Program-made: the position numbers and the translations under genes
Shown: piece after piece, positions 23,601-34,193 of the stretch
How the letters are laid out: each line of letters begins with the position of its first letter
Numbering within the stretch: the stretch's first letter is position 1
Notes under the pieces: generated by a model
What the model was told of the DNA's origin: nothing
Databases searched by the model: none
The model's input: the letters and a program-made list of their open reading frames with translations, nothing else
Source of the DNA: Brucella haematophila
Lineage (GTDB): Bacteria > Pseudomonadota > Alphaproteobacteria > Rhizobiales > Rhizobiaceae
Direction of reading: 5' to 3'
Assembly (NCBI RefSeq): GCF_005938105.1
Contig: NZ_VCPE01000021.1
Span: forward strand, 1-64,000
Length of the DNA: 64,000 nt

Positions 23601-24417
23601 GGTGTTGTCACGTTAACTGGGCTACAGTTGCGTGCCTGACGAGTTGGGCGTAAATTTTGGCGATGCAGACATCAGATATCATCTTCAAGCGTCACCGTTT
23701 TCCGCCACAGATTATTGCTCATGCGGTGTGGCTTTATCTGCGGTTCAACCTTAGTCTGCGTGAAGTTGAGGAAATGCTGCTTAAGCGTGGAATCGACGTA
23801 TCATACGAGACAGTTCGTCGTTGGATCGCCAAGTTCGGACCCCAGATCACACGCAACTTGCGGTGGCGTCAGGCGCGCCCCGGCGATATTTGGCATTTGG
23901 ACGAAGTGGTCGTCAAATGCGCTGGAGAGAAATTCTGGCTCTGGCGTGCAGTCGATCAGCATGGCTCCGTTCTCGAAGAAATCTTGCAGAAGCGGCGTGA
24001 TAAAAGGGCGGCAAAGCGATTGCTTGTGGCGTTAATGAAGCGCTATGGCTTTGCTCCTAAACGGATCATCACCGATAAGCTCCGCTCCTACGGTGCAGCA
24101 AAGGCAGAAGTGGCGCCCGGCCTTGAACATTGGTCGCACAAGGGCCTCAATAATCGGGCCGAAAACAGCCATCTGCCGTTTCGAAAACGGGAGCGAACTA
24201 TGCAAGGTCATCGGTCACCCGGAGCGTTGCAACGGTTCGTCTCCATGCACTCAGCGACCCGCAACTGTTTCTCTGTTCCATCTCGTCGCCGCGCCGCACA
24301 CACAATTCGCTACCATCGCCTCGAAGCATTCGACACTTGGAAAACTGCGGCCGCTATCGCGTGAAAACCCCAAACTCAGGGACCTTCTCAAAAGCACAAA
24401 GTTAACGTGACAACACC
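23601..24417 (+). mobile_element. Complete IS6-family element
   Basis: It is bounded by perfect 17-bp inverted repeats (GGTGTTGTCACGTTAAC and its complement). The element is 817 bp with one transposase gene. No 8-bp target duplication flanks it (ATTTCGAT on the left, TTCCGCCT on the right), as expected if it arose by cointegrate resolution or adjacent deletion. On the right it truncates an IS3-type orfA-orfB unit. Confidence 0.93.
23663..24364 (+). CDS. IS6-family transposase
   Basis: A 233-residue DDE transposase: an N-terminal helix-turn-helix region (LREVEEMLLKRGIDVSYETVRRWIAKFG), the first Asp in WHLDEVVVK, the second in RIITDKLRSY, and the Glu in NNRAENSHLPFRKRERTM. The length is standard for IS6/IS26 relatives. 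ATG 23663 is preferred over TTG 23657. The C-terminal part matches the fragment at the left edge of the window. Confidence 0.93.
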   Translation: MQTSDIIFKRHRFPPQIIAHAVWLYLRFNLSLREVEEMLLKRGIDVSYETVRRWIAKFGPQITRNLRWRQARPGDIWHLDEVVVKCAGEKFWLWRAVDQHGSVLEEILQKRRDKRAAKRLLVALMKRYGFAPKRIITDKLRSYGAAKAEVAPGLEHWSHKGLNNRAENSHLPFRKRERTMQGHRSPGALQRFVSMHSATRNCFSVPSRRRAAHTIRYHRLEAFDTWKTAAAIA

Positions 24418-24767
24418 TTCCGCCTTGCTGCGGGCGTCACCACTTCTTTCCCAAAAGGTCTTTCAAAGCGGCGTTGTCGAGCATCGCATCTGCCAGGAGC
24501 CGCTTCAGCTTCGTGTTTTCGTCTTCCAGCGTCTTCAACCGCTTGGCCTCGGATACGTCCATGCCGCCGAACTTGGCTTTCCATTTATAGATACTCGCAT
24601 CGCTGACGCCGTGCTTGCGACAAAGCTCCGCGACAGGCGTGCCCGCCTCGTGCTCCTTCAGAATGCCGATGATCTGTTCGTCTGTAAAACGGTTGCGCTT
24701 CATTCTCTGGTCCTCTCAATGGGCCAGAGCTTACTTCAAAATGGATTATTTCAACGGGGCAACGTCA
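24418..24767 (-). mobile_element. IS3-family (IS407-like) remnant
   Basis: Only orfA and the left terminus remain. The terminus reads TGACGTTGCCCCGTTGAAA on the minus strand, ending at 24767. The orfB half was removed where the IS6 copy ends at 24417. Confidence 0.75.
24437..24703 (-). CDS. IS3-family OrfA, orphaned by loss of orfB
   Basis: An 88-residue protein with the IS407-group OrfA sequence: KRNRFTDEQIIGILKEHEAG followed by VAELCRKHGVSDASIYKWKAKFGGM, the helix-turn-helix, and a leucine-zipper tail (LKTLEDENTKLKRLLADAMLDNAALKDLL). The frame is complete, but its partner orfB has been deleted together with the rest of the element at the IS6 boundary. Confidence 0.88.
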   Translation of the reverse strand: MKRNRFTDEQIIGILKEHEAGTPVAELCRKHGVSDASIYKWKAKFGGMDVSEAKRLKTLEDENTKLKRLLADAMLDNAALKDLLGKKW

Positions 24768-25030
24768 AGGCTCTTAGAGAAGATCAATTGACACGGCTTG
24801 GCGACGCAACCATAAAGTGCTATGATTGTGTTGCGGTGGGACCTAATATTTGATCGCAGACAACGTACAGACGCGTGTGCATCTCAACAGGTTGACAACT
24901 GTTTTGGTGGCGAATTCGTTGTGCGTTCTCCGAGTTGATAGGCGGATCTCACGGGTACAACAATCATGGAATGAACTTCTCGATCACGGGAGGTTTAGTT
25001 TGGTATTGTAGAGCTAGATAGGCGTCGAAA
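24768..25030. other. Upstream region of the giant adhesin
   Basis: This 263-base region should contain the adhesin promoter. A TTGACA hexamer occurs near 24893, with no convincing -10 at the right distance. AAGGAGG-type sites are absent just before ATG 25031; the closest is GGAGG near 24988. Confidence 0.35.
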
Positions 25031-28000
25031 ATGAAAGCAGTCGTGTTTCCTAAGGCCGAGAGTGGAGCGTCGCGAAACTTTGATGGAAACCGTATCAGGC
25101 TTGAGACGCCAAGTGTTGTTCAGCTGCAAATCGGGCCCGAGGAAGTCGCGCGCTTTGAGCGCGATGGAAACAACCTGCTCCTTATTCTTGAAGACGGTTC
25201 TGTCGTAGTCATCGAGAATTTCTTTGTCACAAACGGTGACGCTCGCAATGATCTGGTTTTCGAAGACGGAAACGACGTTACATGGTGGGCGCAGTATGGC
25301 GAGACCTGGTCGGGATTTGATATAGCTGAGATCAATTCAACCACCACGGCCGCACCTTTGCCGATGGCACTTCTGGCAGGCATCGGCCTGGCTGCAGGCG
25401 GAGCGGCGATTGCTCTTGGCTCTGGCGGCGGTAGTGATGATGGCCCGTCCAACAGGGCGCCTGTTGTTTCTGCTGACCCGGTTGAGACTGCAGAGGACAA
25501 CGTTTTCAAGGGCGTGATCACTGCAAAAGACGTTGATGGCGACACGCTGACTTTTGAACTTAGTGGCGAAGGCCCTAAGCACGGTACTGTCACTATTAAT
25601 CCGGACGGAACCTATACCTATACACCTCATGCCGACTATAACGGCCCAGACAGCTTCGATGTCGTCGTATCCGACGGTCGCGGTGGGAAAACGATTGTTA
25701 CCGTTCCAATCACGGTGACGCCAGTCGTTGACATTGCTCCCGATGAGGTTGTCACCCATGCGGGTGAGCCGGTGACCACCGCTGTACTTTCCAACGATAT
25801 ATTCAAGGATCCAGACGCCCGCATCAGCGCCGTAACCCCTGGCGCACACGGATCCGTCGTCGTTAATCCAGATGGAACGATAACTTATACACCAAAGCCT
25901 GGTTTTGTTGGAACTGACACCTACACTTATACGGTTTCAAGCGGCGGTACCGAAGAGACAACGACTGTCACTGTTACTGTGACCAATCAGCCTCCGGTCA
26001 CGGAGCCAGAATCCGTTATTGCGCCTGAAGATACCCCCGTATCGGGCAATCTGCTTGGAAACGATAGCGATCCAGATGGCGATGCGATTTCCATTAGCCG
26101 CTTCGAGGTCGACGGCTCGACCTATCTTCCTGGCGAAAAAGTTAGCATTCCTGACATTGGCATGCTTGTGATCAACGCTGATGGCTCATATTCCTTTGAA
26201 CCAGTTGCCAACTGGAACGGGATGGTTCCGACAATTACCTACACTGTCAGTGACGGCAACGACGGCGGTTCGACGACAAGCACTCTTGATATAGAAATTA
26301 CGCCCGTTGATGACGTGCCGGAGACTGTTGGTACGATTGACGATCAGGCGAGCAATGACGCTGATGCCATCACGTCGCTTGATGTGAGCGATTTCTTCAA
26401 GGATGTTGATGGCGATACGCTTACCTACACTGCAACGGGCCTGCCGAAGGGTCTGACGATTGATCCGAATACGGGCATTATCAGCGGCACCATTGATCCA
26501 TCCGCAAGCCAGGACGGTGTGGGCGGTGCGCATAGTGTGACGATCACGGCGAATGATGGCACCAGCACTGTCGAACAAACCTTCACATGGACTGTTTCCA
26601 ATCCTGCTCCAACCGCCAATGATGATGCTGTAAGCACTGACGAAGATACGCCTGTGAGCGGCAATGTGCTGTTTGACAGCGCAGCAGGCGATGTGACTGA
26701 CACTGATCCAGATGGTGATGAACTCGTCGTTACAAAGTTTGAGATCAATGGAACCAACTACAACGCTGGCGAAGATGCCACAATTGTGGGCGTTGGTACG
26801 TTTAAGCTCGAAAGCGACGGCTCTTACACCTTTACGCCGGACAAAGACTGGAACGGCACGGTTCCGACCATCACTTATACGATCAGCGATGAGGAAGGCG
26901 GCACAGATACTGCCACTCTCACCATCACGGTTGATCCAGTCGATGACGCTCCGGTGATTGCTGGGGGAGACCAGGACGGAACAGTGATTGAGGCAGGTGT
27001 TGTCGATGACAACACACCAGTTCCTGGCAATCCAACCGCGACAGGAAGTTTTGACGCATCCGATGTCGATGGCGATACGCTTAGCTGGAGCGTGCTGGGC
27101 ACTCCTGATGAAACCTACGGCACCTTCACCATCGATGCTGTAACAGGGGCTTGGTCCTATACGCTCGACAATTCGCTGAGTGCTACTCAGGCTCTGAACG
27201 AAGGCGATAAGGTTGAGCTGAGCTTCGATGTCCAGGTGAGTGACGGTAAGGGCGGAAACGAAACCCGAACAGTCGTCATTACAATTAACGGCACCAACGA
27301 TGCACCGGTTGCAAATGCCGACACCGGATCAGTGTCGGAAGCAGGCGTTCAGGACGGTGGTAACGATCCGATAAGTGGGACTGCCACTGCAACCGGCAAT
27401 GTCTTGACGAATGACACTGACGTTGACGATGGCGAAAAGGCCACGCTGGCCGTAAATGAAGTCAAATTCGGTGACACAATCGGCTCGGTTGGATCAAGCA
27501 TTCAGGGAACCTATGGCAAGCTCACGCTGAATAGCGATGGCAGCTACACATACGAACTTGATAACAGTTTGCCACAAACTCAGTCTCTGAAGCAGGGCGA
27601 GCAGGTAACCGAGACTTTCACCTATACAGCGGTTGACGTTAACGGTGCGACAAGCAGCAGTACCTTGACCATCACAGTCACTGGCGCCAATGACCGTCCG
27701 GAGATCACGTCCGGAACGACTGAAGCAAGTGGCGAAGTGACCGAACAGGGAACCGCTAACCCTGATCAAAACAGTGTGGTCAGCGGAACATTGGCAGCAT
27801 CCGATGTTGATAAGGATGCGACACTGACCTGGAGCGTCGTCGCCACCAACGGGACATATGGCACAATCGGCATTGACCCCCAAACAGGTGAGTGGACGTA
27901 TACGCTCGACAACACTCGAGCTGCCACACAAGCCTTGAATGATGGTGAACAAAGAACAGAAACGTTCACAGCAGTGGTGACGGACGAGCACGGAGCTACT

Positions 28001-31000
28001 CGCGAACAGGTCATTACTGTTACTGTCAATGGTAGCAACGACGATATCACGGGTCTTGGCAACGAAACGATAAGTGTCCTCGAGGACGGCGTCGTTAACG
28101 GCTCGCTGCAAGATTTCGTCTCTGATGTTGATAACAACATCATTTTGACCGGCTTCTCGGTGGATGCCGATGGCGACGGTATTGATGAAACGTATACCGC
28201 GGGCCAAACAGTTGAACTGAAAAACGGTGCAGATGTCCTTGGCACTCTGATCATCGGCGAAGACGGGAAATATAGCTTCACACCCGCTCCGAACTACGGC
28301 GGAAATGTTCCAACTGTTACCTATACCATGGCAGAAAGCGGTGGTGGCAAGTCCGTAACGCAGACGCTTGACTTCTCAATCACAAAGGTTGCCGACGCCC
28401 CTGATCTTGAGGCAAATAAGAACCTTAATACTGATGAAGACACCGCAGTTTCGCTCGGTCTGAAGACACCTGTTATCACTGACACCGGCACAGGTACGAC
28501 TAACAATGATAATCCAGAGCGTCTGGGCGAAATCACGCTGACTATCAGCGGCGCGGGCGCTGATGGCGTAACGCTTTCTACGGGTGCGAAAACGCTTACG
28601 CCAGTCGATGGTAAGATCACGATCGTCTTGTCTGATGTGCCTCATGTGAGTGATGTGCCTGCTGCTGACGACGCCCGAGGGATCTATTATCTGACTTCTG
28701 CAGAGTATGCGGCACTTGTGGCAAACCCACGTGCTGAAAGCGGCAATAATTTTACTGTAACCGTTAGCGCGACCAGTTACGAAGTTGATGCCAGCGGCGC
28801 AAAGATCGCTGGCGTGGCGGGAGCGTCAAGCTCGCAGGTCATCAATGTTGATGTTCAGGCAGTCACCGACGGGGCGGAGCTTAAGAGCGATGTCTCAACG
28901 CTTACTTTTGCTGAGGATAGCAAGATCGATTTGTCGAGCCATCTTACTGCGGCTTTGACTAGTACCGATGCGAATGCTGGAAACGACACCGACGGTAGTG
29001 AACGTTATTCGTATACTATCAGCAGCCTGCCTGCGGGATCGATCGTAAGCATCAATGGAACCAATTACACGGTTGGTGCGAGCGGCTCTGTCACTTCGCC
29101 TGAAACCAGCTCGTTCTCGACGGCACCAAATATTTCCATTACGCCACCACGAGATTTCAGCGGTGATATTAATGATGTCAAAATCACGCTGAATACCCGT
29201 GACACCGACAGTGATTCAGCGGGCATTCCGGCGACGGTCGAGAGCAGCGTGACAATCGATCTGCGGGTTACCCCCGTTGCTGGCGATGTCACTGCGACCG
29301 ACAGTACAACAGCGGAAGATACGGCAGTTCACTTCCTTGCAGGTGTGGCCATCACTGATACGGGTACTGCAGCTGGCTCCGAGGTCATCAACGCAGTATC
29401 TTTTGAAGTCCCCACCGGTTGGACTGTTGGGACGCCCGATGCATCGGCAGGCTGGAGCTACAATGTCTCTGGTACCACTGCAACGATCACGTTTGATGGT
29501 TCATTGAGCCAAACTGATCGAGAAGCTGTGCTTGATGCCTTCACGATTACGCCGCCAGTGCATAGCAGCCTGGATGCTACAATCAAACTGTCGATCACAA
29601 GCACCGATACCAATGGTTCGGACAGCGATACCAAGACAGTTGATCGCGACGTGAAAATCACCGTTACCCCTGTGGCCGAGCGAACCGACAGCGACACTGA
29701 TGGCAATGGACAAAACGACGTTACGATGAATGGCGATCACGCCTATTCTGTCGCAGGTCAGGAGGATGCCTGGTTTGCGCTTGGTAATAATTACACGGGC
29801 AGCTCGAACACAAGTGGGGGTTTTGACGCCCTTCAGACAGCTTGGTCGAATGCAGACTCCGATGAATTTACCTATGCCGTATTGACGCCAACGCTCTCGT
29901 CTGACACGGCAACTGATACAGTGATTGGCACTGAATTCCGCTATTCAACAGATAATGGGGTTACCTGGCAGACGCAGACCTTTGTCGGTGAGCCAATCTG
30001 GGTACCATCTATTTACCTCAACACGCTGCAGGTTAAGCTTCCAGCTGATGTTTCAGGCACGCTCACCATTGGAGTGCAGGCGGCAACAGTCGACTATGAT
30101 GATGACCGCGAAGTATCCACGCTCCCGCTCGATCCTCCGCATGAAAGCGGAGACGGTGTCAATGTAGCCATCAGCGGTGAAGCCACGCTTTCTTTGATCA
30201 AGTTCGAACCAGTTGCTGATGAAGTAACCATGGCGCTTAATGGTCGTGCTACGGGTCTTGAAGATACGGCAATTCCGCTTTCGATCAAGACCACAAGTTC
30301 GGATGATTCTGAAACCTTCAACGTCACCATCTCGGGCATCCCTGATGGCGCTGTAATCACCTATAACGGCGAAAAACTGACTGTCAGTGGGGGTACGGTT
30401 ACGATTGTTGGCTTCAACAATAGCTACCCAATGACCGTCACGCCGCCGCTAAATAGCAACGACGATTTCAAATTGACCGTCAGCGCAGTTTCGGTCGACG
30501 GAACGTCAACATCGGCTCCTGTTTCCCGCACGATTGATGTCGCGGTTACCGGTGTCGCCGATAATGCGGTCATCACGCTGCCCAATGTTGGTTATACCAC
30601 AACGGAGGCAGCGCTTGATGGAGGCGATCACAAGGTTCAGTTATCCAACGTGATCACCGCAGTGGCGTCCAGCGATACAGACGGATCGGAAGTCACCACG
30701 CTTCGCATCACCGGCCTTTCGGAGAACTTCTCGCTAACCGGAGCGACAATGGTCGTTTCGGGCACCGGAACAGAACGGGTCTGGATGGTTGCTGCAAGTG
30801 ACATTTCAAAGGTGTCTATTGTCGTTCCTGAAAACTTTAGTGGAACGGTGGATCTGAAGGTTGCTGGTGTTACGACTGAAAACGATGGCGATTCTCGCAC
30901 AGGTGCGCCGACGGATGTGAGCTTTACTGTGACGCCTTCGCCAGAGGCGCTGATCACATCAACTGCCACTCTCATCGAGGATGAAATCACCAAACTCAAT

Positions 31001-34000
31001 CTGGCAATCATCCCCCAAAACGGTGATACAGATGAAAAATTGGGCAGTATTTTCATTCCGCTTGATTACGACACGAGCAAATTTACGCTCTATGTCGGCG
31101 GAACAGAAATTTCGGCAGCTAACCTTGAAACGAAGGAAATCGATGGGGACATCTACTACATTGTCCCGTCTGAACAGATCGGTAGTCTGGGCGCAAAAGG
31201 TGCCACCAATCTCGACGGCGGTCTTGGTGAGTTGAATTTCCTTTATGAAGTGATTGATCCATCCACTGATGACACCTTGACTGCCGTGAAGGAACTGAAG
31301 AATGGCTCGCTTACAATTGACGCGCTGCCGGTAACAGATGCTGTCGTTGCATCGATTACTGCGATCAACATGACTTCAGCCACTGGTACGACTTCTGATA
31401 ATGTTCCCAATGACGATGCTCAGCCTGATACTGCAACCGTTACGACCAGCGGAACGGTGACTGTAAACCTGCATGTGAACTCAGAAGACACGGATGGCAG
31501 TGAGCATCTGGTTCGCGTGGTTATTGAGGGTGTTCCTGATGGTGTCACCGTCAACGGCGCATCCCAGATCGGGGCGGGTTCTTGGCTCCTTATTTATGAT
31601 GGCGCGGATGCACGATCGATAGGCGCAGGCGGCATCGACCTTCCTGTCGAATTCGTGGTCGGAAAGGGTGCGTCTAACATCACATCGCCGATCACAATGA
31701 CTGTGCTTGCACAGGACGAGGGCCAGAACGCCAACTCGCCTGCCAACATCGTTCCTGATTCCGTTAAATGGAACCTCACCGTCAATCTGGGCGACGGCCA
31801 ACCTTATCCCGCTCCAGTTATTGATGAATGGAACTACAATGGCGCGCAGGGCACAGAAGAAAAGGAATTTGGCCTAGACAGTGTTATTGATGCCCAGGTC
31901 ACAACCGGTGATCCGAGTGTGGCTTATAGTTACACTGTCACGCTCACCAATCTGGCACCAGGAACAATCGTCGACGGGATGACCTTCACTACCATCAACG
32001 GCGTGCCGACCTGGTCGGCGACCGTCGTGGTACCTGTAGGCGGCGATAGTCAAGCTGCACTCGATGGCTTGCTTGCTGGTATCAAGATTACGCCACCGCT
32101 TAACAGCAATGAAAACAATGCCGAGTTCAACTTTGATGCCAAGCTGACGGCTGCAGCAGTAGGTGGCACAAGCACTGAAGCAGTCACCAAGCCGGATATG
32201 CCAATCATTCCGGTGACGGACGAGGCGACTGTTACCATCGACGTTCCTGACGTCGCCGAGGGCGAAACCAGCGTCACTGCAACGATTTCGGCGGTCGATG
32301 TAGCAGACGGGACGTTTGGGACGATCGTTGACGGCAAGCTCTACGTTCAGGTTTCGACCAACGGCAATGACAACGGCACATTTACTGACGGTGAAGGCAG
32401 AACGCTGACGCTTACCGACATCAGTGGGGTCGAAGGCGTGCCAAATGGCAAATATTATGTTGTCGAAATCGGCACTGCAGGTGGTTCGGCTGAACTCACC
32501 TATACTGCCCCTGTTGGAACCGTGCTCCAGCCCGGCGACGTAACTTTCAATGCCTGGGTACAGACACAGGAAACAGGTGCAACTAATACCGAGGCAGCTT
32601 CCGCTTCCAGCAACGCTGAAATCTTGATCGTCAACAATGGCGTCACGGTGGAAAGCCAGCCAGTCACCGGCAAGGAAAGCGTCTCTTCAGACAAGACCAA
32701 CGCGATTGAGTTGACTGGTCTGTCGATTACTCTCAAAGACAATGATGGTTCGGAAGCTATCAAGTCCATTCTATTGTCCGGTGTTCCGGTCGGCTTCCTG
32801 CTTTATGTCGGGTCAAGTGCAGGTGATGCGACTGTCGCCTCCCAGGCTTCTAATGCCGGCGGCGACGGCAGCACCAATACCTGGGTACTTTCCTCTGATG
32901 GGACGATGCCGGCTTATGTAGCAATCCTGCCTGCACCGCATTGGAGCGGTACACTTACGGATCTGTCGCTTGTTGTTGAATCGGGCGAGAATAGCCTGCC
33001 GACAACCCGGGTGGACACTGTGCCGCTTGAACCAGTGACCATTGAAGCGGTCGCGGACGGAATAGCAATTGATCCAACCTTGTCGTTTGGCAAGGAAGGT
33101 CGCGTTATCAGCTTGAACCTGAATGCAGCCATGGTTGACGCTGCCGCGGCAGTCGCAGGTGTTGCAGATGCAAGCACTGAAACCACAACCTTGAAGTTGA
33201 CCGGGCTCGGAGCTCACGCAGCCTTTTATATCGGCGGTGAGCTTATCGACGAAAATAACGCTACGATATCGATTCTTTACGATCAGCTCACCAATTCCTA
33301 CACGATCACTGGCTTGTCGCAGGACAATCTCGATAAGCTTGGTTTCGTTCAAGCAGCATCCGCGCTTACCGATCAGGACTCGTCCACGGCGGGTACGCAG
33401 ATCAGAGTCGAGGCATGGACGGTTGAAAGTGCAACAGGGGCAGAATCTCAGCATGTAACCGACACGTTGACGCTTGCTGTTACACCAACAACAGCCACAA
33501 CAGGTAACGACACCTTTATTTGGAGTGGTTCCAACATCAACGGCCGAGCAGGTTCCGACACAGTTGCTCTGCGCTTCGGCGAAGATCTCAGTGGTGATGA
33601 CCTTAAGCAACATCTTAAGAATATCGAGATTATTGATCTGGGAATTCACGGGACGAATGCAATCACGGATCTGACCCCCGATGATGTTCAGGCTATAACC
33701 GATGCAAACCATATCCTGACCATCAAAGGCACATCGGAGGATATGCTGTCGCTTTCAGGCAACTGGGTGCTGCAGTCTGACGGATCGTACACTGGAACAG
33801 GTGAAAGTGGCACGACGGTCACTCTGAAGCTTGACGGCGGCGTGACGATTGAAGGTCATGAGGATGCCGTCGCGTCAAGTTCTGACCATTCGACCCTGTT
33901 CTCCTTTGCACTGGCAGAAGAAACAGAAAGCTTCGGTTTATCCTCGATTGATACGCAGACAGCCACAACGCCTGTCGTTGAGCAACAGGCTGCTCTTTCA

Positions 34001-34189
34001 ATTGATGACGTGCTGTCCTCGGACACAGGTCACGATTCGATTTCAGCCATCCTGCCTGACGAGCACGAAGCCAAACCGTTTTCGTCAGATGTGGGTGGAG
34101 GAGCTTCGGATTTCGTGGATGTCAGCTCGCCGATGACTGCACCTTCGCTCGAAGACGAACTTCGTTCGGCTGTTCACTACGAGGTCTGA
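25031..34189 (+). CDS. Giant repetitive adhesin secreted by type I system (BapA/LapA-like)
   Basis: A 3,052-residue protein. Residues 1 to about 105 match the BapA-type prefix domain (LILEDGSVVVIENFF, then TWWAQYGETWSGFDIAEI). A small-residue hydrophobic stretch follows (LLAGIGLAAGGAAIALGSGGG). Then come some 25-30 tandem cadherin-like, Ig-like and VCBS domains, each of 80-110 residues, with repeated motifs DVDGDTLTY, PDGTYTYTP, NGTNDAPV and TYTLDNSLSATQAL. Near residue 2830 a T1SS C-terminal module begins (TGNDTFIWSGSNINGRAGSD), with weak RTX-like character and the uncleaved secretion signal at the end. I noticed no cysteine, typical for such proteins. It is exported by the ABC-MFP-TolC genes downstream and is probably a biofilm or surface adhesin. 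Confidence 0.92.
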   Translation: MKAVVFPKAESGASRNFDGNRIRLETPSVVQLQIGPEEVARFERDGNNLLLILEDGSVVVIENFFVTNGDARNDLVFEDGNDVTWWAQYGETWSGFDIAEINSTTTAAPLPMALLAGIGLAAGGAAIALGSGGGSDDGPSNRAPVVSADPVETAEDNVFKGVITAKDVDGDTLTFELSGEGPKHGTVTINPDGTYTYTPHADYNGPDSFDVVVSDGRGGKTIVTVPITVTPVVDIAPDEVVTHAGEPVTTAVLSNDIFKDPDARISAVTPGAHGSVVVNPDGTITYTPKPGFVGTDTYTYTVSSGGTEETTTVTVTVTNQPPVTEPESVIAPEDTPVSGNLLGNDSDPDGDAISISRFEVDGSTYLPGEKVSIPDIGMLVINADGSYSFEPVANWNGMVPTITYTVSDGNDGGSTTSTLDIEITPVDDVPETVGTIDDQASNDADAITSLDVSDFFKDVDGDTLTYTATGLPKGLTIDPNTGIISGTIDPSASQDGVGGAHSVTITANDGTSTVEQTFTWTVSNPAPTANDDAVSTDEDTPVSGNVLFDSAAGDVTDTDPDGDELVVTKFEINGTNYNAGEDATIVGVGTFKLESDGSYTFTPDKDWNGTVPTITYTISDEEGGTDTATLTITVDPVDDAPVIAGGDQDGTVIEAGVVDDNTPVPGNPTATGSFDASDVDGDTLSWSVLGTPDETYGTFTIDAVTGAWSYTLDNSLSATQALNEGDKVELSFDVQVSDGKGGNETRTVVITINGTNDAPVANADTGSVSEAGVQDGGNDPISGTATATGNVLTNDTDVDDGEKATLAVNEVKFGDTIGSVGSSIQGTYGKLTLNSDGSYTYELDNSLPQTQSLKQGEQVTETFTYTAVDVNGATSSSTLTITVTGANDRPEITSGTTEASGEVTEQGTANPDQNSVVSGTLAASDVDKDATLTWSVVATNGTYGTIGIDPQTGEWTYTLDNTRAATQALNDGEQRTETFTAVVTDEHGATREQVITVTVNGSNDDITGLGNETISVLEDGVVNGSLQDFVSDVDNNIILTGFSVDADGDGIDETYTAGQTVELKNGADVLGTLIIGEDGKYSFTPAPNYGGNVPTVTYTMAESGGGKSVTQTLDFSITKVADAPDLEANKNLNTDEDTAVSLGLKTPVITDTGTGTTNNDNPERLGEITLTISGAGADGVTLSTGAKTLTPVDGKITIVLSDVPHVSDVPAADDARGIYYLTSAEYAALVANPRAESGNNFTVTVSATSYEVDASGAKIAGVAGASSSQVINVDVQAVTDGAELKSDVSTLTFAEDSKIDLSSHLTAALTSTDANAGNDTDGSERYSYTISSLPAGSIVSINGTNYTVGASGSVTSPETSSFSTAPNISITPPRDFSGDINDVKITLNTRDTDSDSAGIPATVESSVTIDLRVTPVAGDVTATDSTTAEDTAVHFLAGVAITDTGTAAGSEVINAVSFEVPTGWTVGTPDASAGWSYNVSGTTATITFDGSLSQTDREAVLDAFTITPPVHSSLDATIKLSITSTDTNGSDSDTKTVDRDVKITVTPVAERTDSDTDGNGQNDVTMNGDHAYSVAGQEDAWFALGNNYTGSSNTSGGFDALQTAWSNADSDEFTYAVLTPTLSSDTATDTVIGTEFRYSTDNGVTWQTQTFVGEPIWVPSIYLNTLQVKLPADVSGTLTIGVQAATVDYDDDREVSTLPLDPPHESGDGVNVAISGEATLSLIKFEPVADEVTMALNGRATGLEDTAIPLSIKTTSSDDSETFNVTISGIPDGAVITYNGEKLTVSGGTVTIVGFNNSYPMTVTPPLNSNDDFKLTVSAVSVDGTSTSAPVSRTIDVAVTGVADNAVITLPNVGYTTTEAALDGGDHKVQLSNVITAVASSDTDGSEVTTLRITGLSENFSLTGATMVVSGTGTERVWMVAASDISKVSIVVPENFSGTVDLKVAGVTTENDGDSRTGAPTDVSFTVTPSPEALITSTATLIEDEITKLNLAIIPQNGDTDEKLGSIFIPLDYDTSKFTLYVGGTEISAANLETKEIDGDIYYIVPSEQIGSLGAKGATNLDGGLGELNFLYEVIDPSTDDTLTAVKELKNGSLTIDALPVTDAVVASITAINMTSATGTTSDNVPNDDAQPDTATVTTSGTVTVNLHVNSEDTDGSEHLVRVVIEGVPDGVTVNGASQIGAGSWLLIYDGADARSIGAGGIDLPVEFVVGKGASNITSPITMTVLAQDEGQNANSPANIVPDSVKWNLTVNLGDGQPYPAPVIDEWNYNGAQGTEEKEFGLDSVIDAQVTTGDPSVAYSYTVTLTNLAPGTIVDGMTFTTINGVPTWSATVVVPVGGDSQAALDGLLAGIKITPPLNSNENNAEFNFDAKLTAAAVGGTSTEAVTKPDMPIIPVTDEATVTIDVPDVAEGETSVTATISAVDVADGTFGTIVDGKLYVQVSTNGNDNGTFTDGEGRTLTLTDISGVEGVPNGKYYVVEIGTAGGSAELTYTAPVGTVLQPGDVTFNAWVQTQETGATNTEAASASSNAEILIVNNGVTVESQPVTGKESVSSDKTNAIELTGLSITLKDNDGSEAIKSILLSGVPVGFLLYVGSSAGDATVASQASNAGGDGSTNTWVLSSDGTMPAYVAILPAPHWSGTLTDLSLVVESGENSLPTTRVDTVPLEPVTIEAVADGIAIDPTLSFGKEGRVISLNLNAAMVDAAAAVAGVADASTETTTLKLTGLGAHAAFYIGGELIDENNATISILYDQLTNSYTITGLSQDNLDKLGFVQAASALTDQDSSTAGTQIRVEAWTVESATGAESQHVTDTLTLAVTPTTATTGNDTFIWSGSNINGRAGSDTVALRFGEDLSGDDLKQHLKNIEIIDLGIHGTNAITDLTPDDVQAITDANHILTIKGTSEDMLSLSGNWVLQSDGSYTGTGESGTTVTLKLDGGVTIEGHEDAVASSSDHSTLFSFALAEETESFGLSSIDTQTATTPVVEQQAALSIDDVLSSDTGHDSISAILPDEHEAKPFSSDVGGGASDFVDVSSPMTAPSLEDELRSAVHYEV

Positions 34190-34193
34190 TATT

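Noticed and set aside
27494-28207. Minus-strand ORFs within the adhesin
   Set aside because: Low-complexity antisense of repeated Ig-like domains.
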